Part shown: piece after piece, positions 7,973 through 16,388 of the stretch
Position numbering within the stretch: position 1 is the first letter of the stretch
Layout: every line of letters starts with the position of its first letter
From: Bacteroidaceae bacterium
GTDB lineage: Bacteria > Bacteroidota > Bacteroidia > Bacteroidales > Bacteroidaceae
DNA: 46,190 bases
Direction of reading: 5' to 3'
Assembly (NCBI GenBank): GCA_902362375.1
Contig: CABIVS010000018.1
Span: 30,562 to 76,751, forward strand
The notes under the pieces: generated by a model
The model's input: the letters and a program-made list of their open reading frames with translations, nothing else
Databases searched by the model: none
What the model was told of the DNA's origin: nothing
Translations under genes and position numbers: made by a program

Positions 7973-9424
7973 TTATTTTTTTCCTTTCGGTTTTTTCTTA
8001 TTCTCTTTTTTCATGCGTTCCCATACTTCTTTGAGAGTTCTTTCGTCTTCTTCTCTATGTTCGGGACTGTTCAACAGATCCAGAATCATGTCTTCTTCCA
8101 ATGGATGCTCGCATTCCTTATTATATTTAAAGAAGTTGTCGATTTCGCCGTGCATAAGGCAAAGAACACTCAATTTCTCCGTCACGTCTTCGTATTTCGG
8201 ATTCATCTGGTATGCTTTCTCAAAGTATTCTTTCGCTTCGAACAGATAGTCACTTTCCGAATAAGCAGAGGCAATCATATACCACATTTCTATGTTAGGG
8301 TTCGTCTCTATCGCTTTTTCGAAAGAGATGGCAGCTTCGTCTTCCAGTTCCTCTGCGAGGTATAGTTTCCCCTCTGTCAGATAAATCAATCCCTCATTCG
8401 GGTTTATCTCTTTGGCTTTTTCGCATAACTCATGCGCTTCTTCATACCTTGCCAGATGTGACAGGGCGAAAGCTTTGCTGGTATAAGTGTCTATCAATAA
8501 AATAGACTGTTTGTCTCCGTTTTCTTCAAAACGTGCGATTACTTTGTCGTAATAGTCATCGGCTTTCTGCCATTCTTCTTTATTGCCGTAGGATATTCCC
8601 ATAAACATATAACCCAGTTCGGGGGGAATGGATTTGAACTCAATCGCCTTTTGGTAATTCTCGATGGCTTCATCCGAATTGTTCAGATAGAAGAAACAAT
8701 GTGCCTTGTAGGCGTAAGCTTCTCCGTACTGATCGTCGGCTGCCAATGCAAAATCACAGGCTTCGATGGCTTTGTCTATTTGTTCCTGAACAAAGTAACA
8801 TTTCACCAGCCCCATCCAGTAGGACGGGTTGAACGGGGATTTGTCAATGAGTTTGTTGTAATAGGTGATGGCCGGTTCTACCTGATGGGTCGATGCCAGA
8901 TAATCGGCTGTGAGAGCCATATATTCTTCATCTTCGGCATAGCGGGATTTCCCTTTGTCGAGCCATTCTTTGGCTGCTTCCGGATATCCCATGTCCAGAT
9001 AGAGAAAGACAACATCAATGATTGTTTCCAGTTCGTCGGCATCCGCTATTGTGCTTAACAGCCATTGGGCTTCTTCCAGTTTTCCTCCATTCAGCAATAG
9101 TTCGGCTTTCAGCAGTTTCACTTCGGAGTCAAATTCTTCGGTAATTGAATCTGCCACTTTCTTTGCTTTTTGTAGCTTTTGGGTGTCCAGGTAAAGATAG
9201 GCTTGTTCTATAAGCAAATCTGTATTTCCCGGATGTATTTTAAGCCCGTAAGTGATTGCTTCTTGTGCTTCTTTGAATTTTCGTTCGGAGGCATACCAGT
9301 CAGCGATGTCAGCCAATTGGTCAGCATCCAGATAAAGTTGTCGGTTTTCTGCTTTTGCTTCTTCGTAGTTTGTGATTAGTGTGACTAGTTCCTTTTTTGC
9401 TGATGGTGAATTTTTCCTACCCAT
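7973..9424 (-). CDS. Tetratricopeptide repeat protein
   Basis: A 483-residue protein almost entirely of TPR helical pairs: LADIADWYASERKFKEAQEA, GLKIHPGNTDLLIEQAYLYL, YGEAYAYKAHCFFYLNNSDEA and IEMWYMIASAYSESDYLFEA are typical units. The C-terminus is a basic tail rich in K and P (KKENKKKPKGKK). No signal peptide or membrane segment is visible, so it is probably a cytoplasmic scaffold. Its partner is not known; the dedA-like gene is just downstream. Confidence 0.9.
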   Translation of the reverse strand: MGRKNSPSAKKELVTLITNYEEAKAENRQLYLDADQLADIADWYASERKFKEAQEAITYGLKIHPGNTDLLIEQAYLYLDTQKLQKAKKVADSITEEFDSEVKLLKAELLLNGGKLEEAQWLLSTIADADELETIIDVVFLYLDMGYPEAAKEWLDKGKSRYAEDEEYMALTADYLASTHQVEPAITYYNKLIDKSPFNPSYWMGLVKCYFVQEQIDKAIEACDFALAADDQYGEAYAYKAHCFFYLNNSDEAIENYQKAIEFKSIPPELGYMFMGISYGNKEEWQKADDYYDKVIARFEENGDKQSILLIDTYTSKAFALSHLARYEEAHELCEKAKEINPNEGLIYLTEGKLYLAEELEDEAAISFEKAIETNPNIEMWYMIASAYSESDYLFEAKEYFEKAYQMNPKYEDVTEKLSVLCLMHGEIDNFFKYNKECEHPLEEDMILDLLNSPEHREEDERTLKEVWERMKKENKKKPKGKK

Positions 9425-9450
9425 TTTATTTTAGATTTTTAATTGCTAAG

Positions 9451-9500
9451 ATGGGGCTGTTGCAAAAGTTTTGATGATGATCCTTTTGACACAGCCCCAT
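9451..9500 (-). terminator. Stem-loop downstream of glnS
   Basis: ATGGGGCTGT pairs with ACAGCCCCAT, and after two unpaired bases CAAAAG pairs with CTTTTG, giving an 18-bp arm with two mismatches. It lies between the glnS stop and the TPR gene start. The U-run is weak, so termination is an inference. Confidence 0.6.
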
Positions 9501-9525
9501 TGTAAAGTTAAGCTTGAAAGCTTAG

Positions 9526-11265
9526 TTATTTATTAATCTTCCCCCATGTGTCTTTCAACCCTACTGTGCGGTTGAAGATTAGTTTTTCCGGGGTTGATTC
9601 TTTATCGATATTAAAGTAACCGATCCGTTGGAACTGCAGGTAGGAGAGTGGAGGCAGGGTAGCTGCGAACTTCTCTATGTAGCAGTTGGGCAGAATTTTC
9701 AATGAGTCCGGATTAATGATTTCCTTCATGGCTTCCAGTGCTTCACAATTTTTTGCTTCGCGGATGGCAGCCAGTTCGTCGCGTGGATTTTCCACTTTCC
9801 ACAGGCGGTCGTACAAACGTACTTCTGCTTGCAGGCAGTGGTTACAGCTTACCCAGTGGAGCGTACCTTTCACCTTGCGGTTAGCATCCGGCATACCACT
9901 GCGGGTATTTGCGTCATATTCGCAATATACTTCTGTGATTACACCGTTTTCGTCTTTCTTGCAACCGGTACATTTCACGATATAAGCATTTTTGAGACGT
10001 ACTTCCTGTCCCGGTGTCATGCGGAAATATTTCTTGGGAGCATCTTCCATGAAGTCTTCGCGTTCCATCCACAACTCGCGGCTGAACTCGATCAGGTGAC
10101 TTCCTGCTTCCGGATCTTCCGGATTGTTGATTGCTTCCAGTTCCTCAACCTGTCCTTCCGGATAGTTGGTGATAATCAGTTTTACCGGGTTGATAACGGC
10201 AGATATACGGGTAGCACGGCTGTTCAAATCATCCCGGACAGAGCTTTCCAACAGGGCGATGTCGTTCAGGGCATCGTAAGTGGTATAACCGATTTTATCG
10301 ATAAACTTATGAATGGACTCCGGTGAATAACCGCGACGGCGGAAACCGCAGATAGTCGGCATACGGGGGTCGTCCCATCCGTTTACCAATCCTTCTTTCA
10401 CCAGTGTGAGCAGGTTACGTTTGCTCATCAGGGTATAGCTTAGATTCAGTTTGTTGAATTCAGTCTGACGGGGACGGTTGTCGTTCAGGTCTTTTCCTTC
10501 TTTCAACCAATCGATGAAGAGGTCGTAAAGCGGACGGTGTACCACAAATTCAAGTGTACACAGAGAATGAGTCACTCCTTCGAAGAAGTCACTCTGTCCG
10601 TGGGCGAAGTCATACATCGGATAAGCTTTCCAGGTAGTACCCGTACGGTGGTGCGGGTGTTTCACTACACGGTAAATAATCGGATCGCGGAAGTGCATAT
10701 TCGGATTAGCCATGTCAATCTTGGCACGAAGCACCATGGCGCCTTCTTCGATCTCGCCGCTATTCATTTTCTTAAAAAGTTCGAGGCTCTCTTCGATAGG
10801 ACGGTTCCGGTAAGGGCTTTCCACACCCGGTTGGGTAGGCGTGCCTTTCTGCTGTGCGATCAGTTCGGAACTTTGTTCGTCGATATATGCTTTTCCCTCC
10901 TGTATCAGGCGGATCGCGAAATCCCATAATTGCTGGAAGTAGTCAGAAGCATAATATTCATTTCCCCACTGGTAGCCTAACCATTGGATATCTTCTTTGA
11001 TAGCTTCTACATATTCCACATCTTCCTTGGTAGGGTTTGTGTCGTCGAAACGAAGGTTACATACACCGCCGTGTTTTTCTGCGATGCCGAAATCAAGGCA
11101 AATAGCTTTGGCATGGCCGATGTGAAGGTAGCCGTTGGGCTCGGGCGGGAAACGCGTCTGCACTTTTCCACCATTTTTACCTTCTTTCAAGTCTTTCTCT
11201 ACTGCCTGTTCAATAAAGTTCAAGCTTTTCTTTTCGCCTGCTTCTTCGTTTTTAATATCTGTCAT
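9526..11265 (-). CDS. glnS: Glutaminyl-tRNA synthetase
   Basis: A 579-residue class I synthetase charging tRNA-Gln in the cytoplasm. The HIGH motif is in PPEPNGYLHIGHAKA (H48-H51), the KMSKS-type motif is LMSKRN, and FDDTNPTKEDVEYVEAI and CTLEFVVHRPLYDLFIDWL are GlnRS signatures. The C-terminal anticodon-binding beta-barrels are present (NPVKLIITNYPEG through NRTVGLKDTWGK). It is close to the E. coli length of 554 and intact. It has its own -7 element. Confidence 0.97.
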   Translation of the reverse strand: MTDIKNEEAGEKKSLNFIEQAVEKDLKEGKNGGKVQTRFPPEPNGYLHIGHAKAICLDFGIAEKHGGVCNLRFDDTNPTKEDVEYVEAIKEDIQWLGYQWGNEYYASDYFQQLWDFAIRLIQEGKAYIDEQSSELIAQQKGTPTQPGVESPYRNRPIEESLELFKKMNSGEIEEGAMVLRAKIDMANPNMHFRDPIIYRVVKHPHHRTGTTWKAYPMYDFAHGQSDFFEGVTHSLCTLEFVVHRPLYDLFIDWLKEGKDLNDNRPRQTEFNKLNLSYTLMSKRNLLTLVKEGLVNGWDDPRMPTICGFRRRGYSPESIHKFIDKIGYTTYDALNDIALLESSVRDDLNSRATRISAVINPVKLIITNYPEGQVEELEAINNPEDPEAGSHLIEFSRELWMEREDFMEDAPKKYFRMTPGQEVRLKNAYIVKCTGCKKDENGVITEVYCEYDANTRSGMPDANRKVKGTLHWVSCNHCLQAEVRLYDRLWKVENPRDELAAIREAKNCEALEAMKEIINPDSLKILPNCYIEKFAATLPPLSYLQFQRIGYFNIDKESTPEKLIFNRTVGLKDTWGKINK

Positions 11266-11294
11266 AACGGTTAATGTTATCTGTATTTAGGCTA

Positions 11295-11302
11295 CAAAAG
11301 TA
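11295..11302 (-). promoter_or_regulatory. -7 element for glnS
   Basis: On the minus strand it reads TACTTTTG, matching TAnnTTTG. Transcription would start near 11288, about 23 nt before the ATG. Confidence 0.5.
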
Positions 11303-11313
11303 GGACATTTTTT

Positions 11314-12126
11314 TTATTTAACCGGAATATAACCGCTCTTTTTTATCATGTCTTGTCCGTCGGATGAAAGAATAAACTGAATCAGGGGACTAACTTGTTC
11401 CTTATTTTTTACATTATAATAGTAGTAAAGCGGGCGGACGATAGGGTAGGTTTTGTGGGTGGCATTCTCTACCGTAGGGGTGGCGTAGTGGCTTCCGTCA
11501 TAAGATACGGAAAGCGTTTTGACACGGGGAGATACGTAGGCAAGTCCGACATATCCGATGGCTCCTTGGGTCTGGCTGACAGACTGGATAATGGCACCCG
11601 TTGCCGGCATGGAAAGGCTGCTTGCCATGTAGTTTTTATTTTTCAATACGCTCTCTTTGAAAAATTCGTAAGTGCCGGACGATGTTTCACGCGAGTAGAC
11701 CACTATTTTGCGGTTGTCTCCGCCTACCTGTTTCCAGTTGGTTATCTTCCCCCGGAAAATATCCTCCAGTTGTTGGCGGGTCAGCTGTTTCACCGGATTG
11801 GAGGGATGCACCACCACGGCGAGGGCGTCGTAGGCAACAATCACTTCGTTTACTTCTTCTCCTGCCGCTTTAATTTTCATCTTCTCGCTGAACTTGATCG
11901 GGCGGGAGGCCATTGCAATGTCCGTTGTATGATCCATTAAAGCGGAGATGCCTACACCGGTTCCGCCACCGGTTACAGTGACACGGGCATCCGGGTGCTG
12001 GTTCATAAACCGCTCTGCTGTCTGTTGCGCGACAGGTAGTACCGTGTCGCTACCTTTTATACGTTGTGCGTGGACACCGAGCGAGAGTAAGGAAAGGGCG
12101 ATTAATAAGTTTCTTCTCACTTTCAT
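11314..12126 (-). CDS. pstS: Phosphate ABC transporter substrate-binding protein
   Basis: A 270-residue periplasmic phosphate receptor with signal peptide ending LSLGVHA before QRIKGSDTVLP. Binding-site segments are visible: GSDTVLP, VTGGGTGVGISALMDHTTDIAMASR, and YSRETSSGTYEFF. LTRQQLEDIFRGKITNWKQVGG (residues about 115-136) is the part that reappears in a diverged form inside PstC. It is divergent from pstCAB-phoU across a region with PhoB-box-like repeats, so phosphate control is likely. Confidence 0.95.
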   Translation of the reverse strand: MKVRRNLLIALSLLSLGVHAQRIKGSDTVLPVAQQTAERFMNQHPDARVTVTGGGTGVGISALMDHTTDIAMASRPIKFSEKMKIKAAGEEVNEVIVAYDALAVVVHPSNPVKQLTRQQLEDIFRGKITNWKQVGGDNRKIVVYSRETSSGTYEFFKESVLKNKNYMASSLSMPATGAIIQSVSQTQGAIGYVGLAYVSPRVKTLSVSYDGSHYATPTVENATHKTYPIVRPLYYYYNVKNKEQVSPLIQFILSSDGQDMIKKSGYIPVK

Positions 12127-12166
12127 ATTTCTTCTTTTTATTGACTTTGCAAAGTAAGCGATCGGA

Positions 12167-12233
12167 TATTACATTTCCATTTCATCCGGAATGGAAATGC
12201 TGCTTGTAACACAAATGTAACACGATTGAAACA
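12167..12233. promoter_or_regulatory. Divergent PhoB-box-like repeats between pstS and pstC
   Basis: On the plus strand three heptamers lie in exact 11-base phase: TGTAACA at 12205, TGTAACA at 12216 and TGAAACA at 12227, with 4-base spacers. On the minus strand TGAAATG and TGTAATA (12167-12184) repeat the 7+4+7 plan towards pstS. Between them CATTTCCATT (12172-12181) and AATGGAAATG (12190-12199) form a perfect 10-bp dyad. Pho boxes of PhoB-type regulators have the same 11-base geometry; assigning them to PhoB here is inference. Confidence 0.6.
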
Positions 12234-12303
12234 ATTCCTTCAAACGTTAGTCACACCTTCTTAATAAAGAGGCGCTTTCTTTGTATCGGAAATCATAGTA
12301 GGT

Positions 12304-13500
12304 ATGAAAAAGGTATTTGAAAGGATTGTGGAAGGAATGTTGACTTGTAGCGGTTTTGTGACAAGTATTACTATTCTGCTGATTGTACTCTTTCTTTTCA
12401 CGGAAGCTTTCGGGCTGTTCAAGAGCAAGGTGATTGAAGAGGGATATGTGTTGGCGCTGAATAAGAGCAACAAAGTTAGTGTGTTGAGCCCTGCACAGAT
12501 AAAAAATGTTTTTGATGAGGAGATCACAAACTGGAAGGAGCTCGGTGGGGAAGATCTCCCTATCCGGGTTTTTCGTTTGGAGGATATAACGCAGTATTAT
12601 ACGGAAGAGGAGCTGGGACCTGCTTATGAATATGCAGGCGACAAGATTACGGAACTGGTAGAGAAAACACCGGGTATCGTAGCTTTTGTTCCGCAGAAGT
12701 TTATTGTTCATCCGGACGCGGTGCATTTCATAGAAGATAACACCATTTCCGTGAAAGATGTATTTGTGGGTGCCGAATGGTTTCCTACGGCCACTCCGGC
12801 AGCTCAATTCGGCTTTCTGCCGTTGATTACCGGTACGTTGTGGGTGAGTTTGTTCGCCATTCTTTTTGCTTTGCCGTTCGGGCTTTCGGTTTCTATCTAT
12901 ATGTCTGAAGTGGCAAACCCGAAAGTGCGGAACTGGCTGAAACCGATTATCGAACTGTTGAGCGGTATTCCTTCGGTGGTCTATGGCTTTTTCGGGTTGA
13001 TTGTCATTGTTCCGTTGATTCAGAAGTTGTTTAATCTTCCGGTAGGAGAGAGCGGCCTGGCAGGGAGTATCGTACTGGCTATTATGGCATTGCCTACCAT
13101 CATAACGGTGACGGAGGATGCGATGCGCAACTGTCCGCGTGCAATGCGGGAAGCGAGCCTGGCATTGGGGGCTTCTCAATGGCAGACTATATATAAGGTA
13201 GTGATTCCTTATTCTATTTCGGGTATTACATCCGGTGTGGTACTTGGCATCGGACGTGCTATCGGGGAGACGATGGCGGTATTGATGGTGACGGGTAATG
13301 CGGCCGTGATTCCGACAACTATTCTTGAGCCTTTGCGTACCATTCCGGCTACGATTGCCGCCGAACTGGGAGAGGCTCCTGCAGGTGGTCCGCACTATCA
13401 GGCATTGTTCCTGTTGGGTGTCGTACTGTTCTTCATTACATTGATTATCAACTTTAGTGTGGAATATATTTCTTCTAAAGGATTAAAGCGTAGTAAATAA
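12304..13500 (+). CDS. pstC: Phosphate ABC transporter permease PstC with PstS-like periplasmic insertion
   Basis: A 398-residue inner-membrane permease. A first membrane segment (about residues 18-36) is followed by about 130 residues of soluble sequence, and then the permease core with ITGTLWVSLFAILFALPFGL, SGIPSVVYGFFGLIVIVP and the EAA loop REASLALGASQWQTIYKVVIP. The insertion contains VSVLSPAQIKNVF and DEEITNWKELGGEDLPIRVF (residues 58-90), clearly like PstS LTRQQLEDIF and ITNWKQVGGDNRKIVVY, and GIVAFVPQKF resembles PstS GAIGYVGLAY. One base separates its stop from the pstA ATG region. Typical PstC proteins are about 300-320 residues, which explains the excess length. Confidence 0.93.
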   Translation: MKKVFERIVEGMLTCSGFVTSITILLIVLFLFTEAFGLFKSKVIEEGYVLALNKSNKVSVLSPAQIKNVFDEEITNWKELGGEDLPIRVFRLEDITQYYTEEELGPAYEYAGDKITELVEKTPGIVAFVPQKFIVHPDAVHFIEDNTISVKDVFVGAEWFPTATPAAQFGFLPLITGTLWVSLFAILFALPFGLSVSIYMSEVANPKVRNWLKPIIELLSGIPSVVYGFFGLIVIVPLIQKLFNLPVGESGLAGSIVLAIMALPTIITVTEDAMRNCPRAMREASLALGASQWQTIYKVVIPYSISGITSGVVLGIGRAIGETMAVLMVTGNAAVIPTTILEPLRTIPATIAAELGEAPAGGPHYQALFLLGVVLFFITLIINFSVEYISSKGLKRSK

Positions 13501-13501
13501 G

Positions 13502-14377
13502 ATGGAAATACGGAGTAATAATAAAGCTAAACACCGTTCGCAGAAATTTGCTTTCGGAATTTTCCGGTTGTTGAGTCTTTGCATTGTATTGATATTGTTT
13601 GCGATTCTGGGATTTATCATCTATAAGGGAATCGGTACTATCAGTTGGGATTTCATCACTTCGGCTCCTACGGACGGAATGACGGGTGGCGGTATCTGGC
13701 CGGCTATTGTAGGTACCTTCTATCTGATGGTGGGAAGTGCGCTGTTTGCATTTCCGATAGGGGTGATGAGTGGTATTTATATGAATGAGTATGCGCCGAA
13801 AGGCAGGTTGGTACGCTTTATCCGGGTGATGACCAATAACTTGAGCGGTATTCCCTCCATCGTATTCGGATTGTTCGGTATGGCGCTGTTTGTCAATTAT
13901 ATGGGGTTCGGTGATAGTATTCTGGCAGGCTCTTTGACATTAGGTTTGCTTTGCGTACCTTTGGTTATCCGGACAACGGAGGAAGCCTTGAAAGCCATTC
14001 CTGACAGTATGCGTGAAGGTAGCCGGGCATTGGGAGCGACGAAGTTGCAGACGATAGGACGCGTCATTCTGCCGATGGGTATGCCGAACATTATAACAGG
14101 GTTGATTCTCGCATTGGGACGTGTTTCGGGAGAGACGGCGCCGATTCTGTTTACTTGTGCCGCATACTTCCTGCCGCAACTGCCTACCGGCATTCTGGAT
14201 CAGTGTATGGCCTTGCCTTATCATTTGTATGTGATTTCCACCAGTGGAACGGATATGGAGGCACAACTGCCGCTGGCTTATGGCACGGCATTGGTATTGA
14301 TTATGATGATCCTGTTGGTGAATCTGCTGGCTAATGCCTTGAGAAAGTATTTTGAGAAAAGAGTAAAAACGAACTAA
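13502..14377 (+). CDS. pstA: Phosphate ABC transporter permease PstA
   Basis: A 291-residue inner-membrane permease with six expected membrane segments. Signatures are TFYLMVGSALFAFPIGVMSG, NLSGIPSIVFGLFGMALF and the EAA loop REGSRALGATKLQTIGRVILP. GETAPILFTCAAYFLPQLP is typical of PstA. It is tightly linked to pstC (1 base) and pstB (8 bases), so all three are one operon; PstA pairs with PstC to form the channel. Confidence 0.96.
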   Translation: MEIRSNNKAKHRSQKFAFGIFRLLSLCIVLILFAILGFIIYKGIGTISWDFITSAPTDGMTGGGIWPAIVGTFYLMVGSALFAFPIGVMSGIYMNEYAPKGRLVRFIRVMTNNLSGIPSIVFGLFGMALFVNYMGFGDSILAGSLTLGLLCVPLVIRTTEEALKAIPDSMREGSRALGATKLQTIGRVILPMGMPNIITGLILALGRVSGETAPILFTCAAYFLPQLPTGILDQCMALPYHLYVISTSGTDMEAQLPLAYGTALVLIMMILLVNLLANALRKYFEKRVKTN

Positions 14378-14385
14378 ATTAGTAT

Positions 14386-15144
14386 ATGGATACAGTGAAA
14401 ATTGATACGCGTGATGTGAACTTCTGGTATGGGGACTTTCATGCATTGAAGGGCATCAGCATGCAGATTGAGGAAAAATCGGTTGTTGCTTTTATCGGAC
14501 CGTCCGGTTGCGGCAAGTCTACTTTCCTCCGGCTTTTCAACCGGATGAATGATTTGATTCCTGCTACCCGCCTGGAGGGAGAAATCCGTATCGACGGACA
14601 TAATATCTATGCGAAAGGCGTGGAAGTGGACGAACTCCGCAAGAATGTGGGAATGGTGTTCCAACGTCCCAATCCTTTCCCGAAAAGCATATTCGAGAAT
14701 GTGGCTTACGGACTTCGTGTGAACGGAATAAAAGATAATGCTTTCATCCGCCAGCGTGTAGAGGAAACGTTGAAAGGAGCGGCTCTTTGGGAGGAGGTGA
14801 AAGATAAGTTGAAGGAATCGGCTTATGCACTGTCCGGCGGACAGCAGCAGCGTCTTTGTATTGCCCGTGCGATGGCTGTCTCTCCTTCGGTATTGCTGAT
14901 GGATGAACCTGCCTCTGCGCTCGATCCTATTTCTACGGCGAAAGTGGAGGAGTTGATTCATGAACTGAAGAAGGATTATACGATTGTAATCGTTACGCAT
15001 AATATGCAGCAGGCAGCCCGTGTCAGTGATAAGACGGCGTTTTTCTATATGGGAGAAATGGTGGAATTCGATCAGACGAAAAAGATATTCACCAATCCGG
15101 AGAAGGAGGCTACCCAGAATTACATAACAGGACGTTTCGGGTAA
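14386..15144 (+). CDS. pstB: Phosphate ABC transporter ATP-binding protein
   Basis: A 252-residue cytoplasmic ATPase energising PstCA. Walker A is GPSGCGKST (about residues 39-47), the ABC signature is LSGGQQQRL, Walker B is [12 protein letters not shown], and the H-loop is [27 protein letters not shown] is specific to PstB. Complete and of standard length. A family A palindrome lies immediately downstream, between pstB and phoU. Confidence 0.97.
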   Translation: MDTVKIDTRDVNFWYGDFHALKGISMQIEEKSVVAFIGPSGCGKSTFLRLFNRMNDLIPATRLEGEIRIDGHNIYAKGVEVDELRKNVGMVFQRPNPFPKSIFENVAYGLRVNGIKDNAFIRQRVEETLKGAALWEEVKDKLKESAYALSGGQQQRLCIARAMAVSPSVLLMDEPASALDPISTAKVEELIHELKKDYTIVIVTHNMQQAARVSDKTAFFYMGEMVEFDQTKKIFTNPEKEATQNYITGRFG

Positions 15145-15151
15145 TGAATTA

Positions 15152-15229
15152 GGCACGGATTACACGGATTTCACGGTTTTTAGAAATATGCTTGTTTAAA
15201 GCAACAGCGTCATCCGTGTAATCCGTGCT
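15152..15229. repeat. Palindromic intergenic repeat, family A copy 2
   Basis: GGCACGGATTACACGGATTT at 15152 and ATCCGTGTAATCCGTGC ending at 15228 are complementary arms. The left arm and the tandem 9-mer plan match the copy at 2582 over 28 bases, while the loop is longer and different. It lies between pstB and phoU inside the operon. Confidence 0.85.
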
Positions 15230-15286
15230 AAAATTTATCTCTGAAATCTAATTAGCAGAATATTAATCATTTATATATAATAGACT

Positions 15287-15976
15287 ATGGTAAAGTTTAT
15301 AGAATCGGAACTCATCCTATTGAAGAAGGAAATTGATGAAATGTGGACCTTGGTGTACAATCAGCTTGACCGTGCCGGAGAGGCTGTGTTGACCCTTGAC
15401 AAGGAGTTGGCTCAACAGGTGATGGTTCGCGAGCGCAGGGTGAATGCTTTCGAATTGAAGATAGATAGTGATGTGGAAGATATTATCGCATTGTATAATC
15501 CGGTGGCGATTGATCTTCGTTTTGTGTTGGCTATGTTGAAAATCAATACGAACTTGGAACGTTTAGGTGACTTTGCGGAAGGGATCGCCCGTTTTGTACT
15601 TCGTTGCAAAGAACCGGTATTAGATGCGGAACTGTTGTCTCGTCTTCGCCTGGCAGAAATGCAGGCAGAGGTGTTGTCGATGCTGGAACTGGCGAAACGT
15701 GCCTTGAATGAAGAGAGTAATGATTTGGCGGCAGGAGTGTTTGCCAAGGATAATTTGCTGGATGAAATCAATGCGGATGCAACAGGGATTCTTTCAGACT
15801 ATATTATCGAACATCCGGAAGCTGTACATACTTGCGTAGATTTAGTCAGTGTGTTCCGTAAACTGGAACGCTCGGGAGATCATATTACCAACATTGCCGA
15901 GGAGATTGTTTTCTTCATTGATGCCAAAGTGTTAAAACATCGTGGAAAAACGGATGAAAATTACCCGGAAAAGTAA
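15287..15976 (+). CDS. phoU: Phosphate transport regulator PhoU
   Basis: A 229-residue all-helical cytoplasmic protein with the duplicated PhoU three-helix bundle. Metal/cluster motifs are seen in both halves: INTNLERLGDFAEGIARF and SVFRKLERSGDHITNIAEE (E/D-x-x-x-D pattern). PhoU restrains phosphate uptake and Pho signalling via PstB and PhoR. It follows pstB after 142 bp including a palindrome and may be transcribed with it. A strong terminator follows. Confidence 0.95.
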   Translation: MVKFIESELILLKKEIDEMWTLVYNQLDRAGEAVLTLDKELAQQVMVRERRVNAFELKIDSDVEDIIALYNPVAIDLRFVLAMLKINTNLERLGDFAEGIARFVLRCKEPVLDAELLSRLRLAEMQAEVLSMLELAKRALNEESNDLAAGVFAKDNLLDEINADATGILSDYIIEHPEAVHTCVDLVSVFRKLERSGDHITNIAEEIVFFIDAKVLKHRGKTDENYPEK

Positions 15977-16034
15977 TTTTCTGCCGATTTTTAAACAGAA
16001 ATTAGGGCTCCTTAAAAAATTATCTTATATTTGT

Positions 16035-16065
16035 CTCCTGTAACGGACAAGTTACAGGAGTTTTT
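16035..16065 (+). terminator. Rho-independent terminator after phoU
   Basis: CTCCTGTAAC (16035-16044) and GTTACAGGAG (16051-16060) form a perfect 10-bp stem with a 6-base loop, followed by TTTTT. Confidence 0.85.
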
Positions 16066-16126
16066 GCTTCAAATGATAATAAATCCAAAGAATTTTCAAA
16101 AAGATGTTATATGACATGTTTTATAA

Positions 16127-16159
16127 TTTGGATAGTATCGGTAAAACCGCCTATATTTG
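16127..16159 (+). promoter_or_regulatory. Consensus Bacteroides promoter in front of a short non-coding transcript
   Basis: TTTG at 16127-16130, a 21-base spacer, and TATATTTG at 16152-16159. Transcription would start near 16166. No coding region lies between here and the terminator at 16225-16256. Confidence 0.7.
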
Positions 16160-16165
16160 CACCGT

Positions 16166-16255
16166 TATCCTGAAAACAATCTTTTTACCTTAAAAAAAAA
16201 CTAATACCTATTGAAAACTGAAAAATGGGGCTTTGTGAAAAGCCCTATTTTTTTT
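16166..16255 (+). ncRNA. Candidate small RNA whose terminator is the island's integration site
   Basis: A promoter of consensus spacing and a strong terminator bracket about 90 bases with no start-to-stop reading frame of note. The terminator stem is AAAATGGGGCTTT against AAAGCCCTATTTT with one G-T position, then a run of nine T. The direct repeat copy at 30733 carries C instead of T at that position and would make the stem perfect, so that copy probably keeps the original host base. The RNA itself is inferred, not observed. Confidence 0.5.
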
Positions 16256-16265
16256 TGCTCTTATT
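16238..16265. other. Left attachment site of the integrative element
   Basis: AAAAGCCCTA followed by nine T and GCTCTTATT. It repeats at 30733-30760 over 28 bases with a single difference (T versus C at base 9). It lies 124 bp before the integrase gene and inside the terminator of the candidate small RNA. Confidence 0.8.
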
Positions 16266-16342
16266 GATGATAGTAAATTGGCGTTCTACAATACTGTAAG
16301 AGAGGATTCTTCTTGATATTTTGTTAGCTAAAGCCTTGTAAG

Positions 16343-16381
16343 CACGAAATTGAAGTACGAGTTTGAATTACGAAATTGAAG
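16343..16381. repeat. Three tandem 13-bp repeats next to the integrase
   Basis: CACGAAATTGAAG, TACGAGTTTGAAT and TACGAAATTGAAG follow each other directly, ending 7 bp before the integrase ATG. Their place between the attachment core and the integrase suggests arm-type integrase binding sites, possibly also autoregulation; this is inference. Confidence 0.6.
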
Positions 16382-16388
16382 CACAGAA

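Noticed and set aside
12247..13395. Long minus-strand open frame opposite pstC
   Set aside because: It mirrors the pstC coding frame, has low-complexity H/R/N-rich composition and no family, whereas pstC is certain.
14374..15156. 260-codon minus-strand frame opposite pstB
   Set aside because: Antisense shadow of a highly conserved ATPase gene; no start context or family.
16026..16033. TATATTTG as a promoter just before the phoU terminator
   Set aside because: No -33 box at the right distance, and the start would fall inside the terminator stem.
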